41,019 nt of DNA from NCBI GenBank assembly GCA_003210015.1, contig QCNX01000005.1, forward strand, positions 1 through 41,019. The letters are read 5' to 3'. The notes beneath the pieces were generated by a model. That model was not told the origin of the DNA. It made no database searches and saw only the letters and a program-made list of their open reading frames with translations. Both the position numbers and the translations under genes were made by a program. Positions 39,826 through 41,019 of the stretch are shown here, piece by piece (positions within the stretch are counted from its first letter, which is position 1; each line of letters starts with the position of its first letter). This DNA is from Pelagibacteraceae bacterium AG-426-P20 (GTDB lineage Bacteria > Pseudomonadota > Alphaproteobacteria > Pelagibacterales > Pelagibacteraceae).

Positions 39826-40974
39826 AGTATTACCAAATCTAACTTTTGTTTACCAAGTCTTTCATTACCATTTTCTGTAACTAAATAAGTTTCACCAAGA
39901 TTCATTGCTAATTGATTTTCAGAGTCCATTAATATCATATGCATGAAAAATACATTGCCAGGTTCAATAACATAAGGATTACCAGTATAAAGCATTGGCC
40001 AATCCATCCAATTAGGAGAAAAAGTATTCCCTAATGAGTAACCACAGGCGTTCATTCTAGCTTTATTGTAACCAAGATCATCAAATGTTTTTGCATGAAT
40101 ATCAAAAACCTCTCCAATTTTATTACCTGGTTTCAGTTTATTTTCACAATTTGTTAAAGCCTCAACACAGGCCTCATGCATTTTGATATGTTTGGGATCA
40201 GCTTTTCCTACAGGAATAGTTCTAAACATTGCTGAATGATAATGTTTATAAGTGCCGGCCCACTCAATACTTAATTGATCTTGATTTGATAACTCTCTTT
40301 TTTCTGCTTGGTATCTACATAAAAGAGCATTGTGACCTGAGCCAATAATATATTCATTAGCTGGGTAGTCTCCACCACCTTCCAAAACTGCCTTTTGCAT
40401 TTCAGCTAAAATTTTTGCTTCACTTGCACCAGCTTTAGTATGCTTCCAAGCTTGGTCTAAAGCATTATCAGCAAGTTCGGCCGCTTTTCTTACATAAACA
40501 ATTTCTTCTTGAGATTTTATAACCCTGAGTTTAGTTATTAATTCAGATTGATCTTCAACATTACAATATTTTTCTAAAGATTTATTTAATTTCAAAGCAT
40601 TACGACCGGTCATTCCATAAGCTTCATATTCAATTCCTATATTTTTTCCTTTTAACGAAAGTTCATTTAAAATTAATTTAAGATCATCAGTTGGATTTGA
40701 ACCATCTTTATCAACCCAAATTCTAATATCTTCAATATTCGAAGTGTTTTGTGCTTGTCGTAAATCAGGTGCTCTAGTTAAAAGTATTACATTTCCATTT
40801 TTTATCTAAAACTAAAGTTTGAAAAAAAACATAACCAAAAGTGTCGTAACCAGTTAACCAATACATAGACTCTTGTCTAAACATCAAAAGAGCATCAAGA
40901 TTTTGCTCTTTCATTGATTTTAAAATTTTTGCTTTTCTATTTGAAAACTCTTCTTTTGAAAAATGAAGTGCCAT
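39822..40974 (-). pseudogene. M24-fold hydrolase (creatinase/aminopeptidase P-like), frameshifted, metal ligands lost
   Basis: Two ORFs (40774-40974 and 39822-40613) are parts of one gene of about 383 residues. After LVLDK the frame breaks in a run of six A (plus-strand T at 40798-40803); with five A it would read DKNGNVILLTRAPD and continue into the C-terminal ORF. The N-terminal part is a creatinase-type domain (MYWLTGYDTFGY); the C-terminal part is the pita-bread fold. Where aminopeptidase P has its metal ligands, IEWAGTYKHYHSAMFRT shows D to E and D to A changes, and CGYSLG has Tyr for His; two Glu remain. It may be a metal-free hydrolase like creatinase. Exact substrate unknown. Confidence 0.78.
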
Positions 40975-41019
40975 TAAATTATTTAATAACTAGTATACTC
41001 TTTAATTTCCTTGATTGTT

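Overview
This AT-rich, very densely packed window looks like a chromosomal segment of a SAR11 bacterium (Pelagibacterales, Alphaproteobacteria). The evidence is the low G+C, the one- to four-base stop/start overlaps, the absence of any gene-free stretch over 300 bases (the longest is about 190), and the gene content: ProXVW, TauABC, a dimethylglycine-dehydrogenase-like flavoprotein, and few regulators. From memory, the placement of a ProX gene about ten genes from a TauA gene resembles 'Ca. Pelagibacter ubique' HTCC1062; I could not check this. I see no insertion sequence, prophage, CRISPR array or rRNA.

Layout. 1-5270: the end of a class I glutamine amidotransferase gene, a GYD protein, an aldehyde dehydrogenase-ccdA-azoreductase operon, a HisN-like phosphatase and a DUF924 protein. 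5290-7520: a minus-strand array of small membrane or exported proteins, including an SMR-like protein without the essential glutamate. 7588-9158: cysE-cysK. 9229-9640: a VOC gene broken by one extra A. 9768-13358: the glycine-betaine-type importer proX-proV-proW. 13368-27932: a LysE exporter, then a locus that looks built for organosulfonates. It holds an HpsN-type dehydrogenase, Pta, a tauA-tauB-tauC-dehydrogenase operon, and a divergent aminotransferase-alanine dehydrogenase-DMGDH-like operon; a BASS transporter follows. 27995-29717: a protein with two predicted winged helices, two related tail-anchored mini-proteins and tRNA-Met(CAT). 29727-33847: apt-rmlB-rmlA-glycosyltransferase. 33889-37526: methylthioadenosine salvage (mtnP, mtnA, class II aldolase) running into a fused SpeD-SpeE polyamine synthase. 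37587-40974: a polar amino acid ABC importer with no ATPase gene beside it, and a frameshifted M24-fold hydrolase.

How the genes fit together. SpeD-SpeE releases methylthioadenosine. MtnP splits this to adenine, which Apt (divergent neighbour) can recycle, and methylthioribose-1-phosphate, which MtnA and the aldolase can carry to DHAP. In the sulfonate region, TauABC would import a sulfonate. HpsN, the LDH2-type dehydrogenase, the aminotransferase and Ald would convert C3 or C2 sulfonates, and Pta would use acetyl phosphate, but the C-S-cleaving enzyme is not in the window.

Two regulatory patterns recur. A 17-bp palindrome, TTTAGA-N5-TCTAAA, occurs three times near gene starts, two of them in the sulfonate locus. 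In all three ABC importers, a hairpin lies between the binding-protein gene and the next gene.
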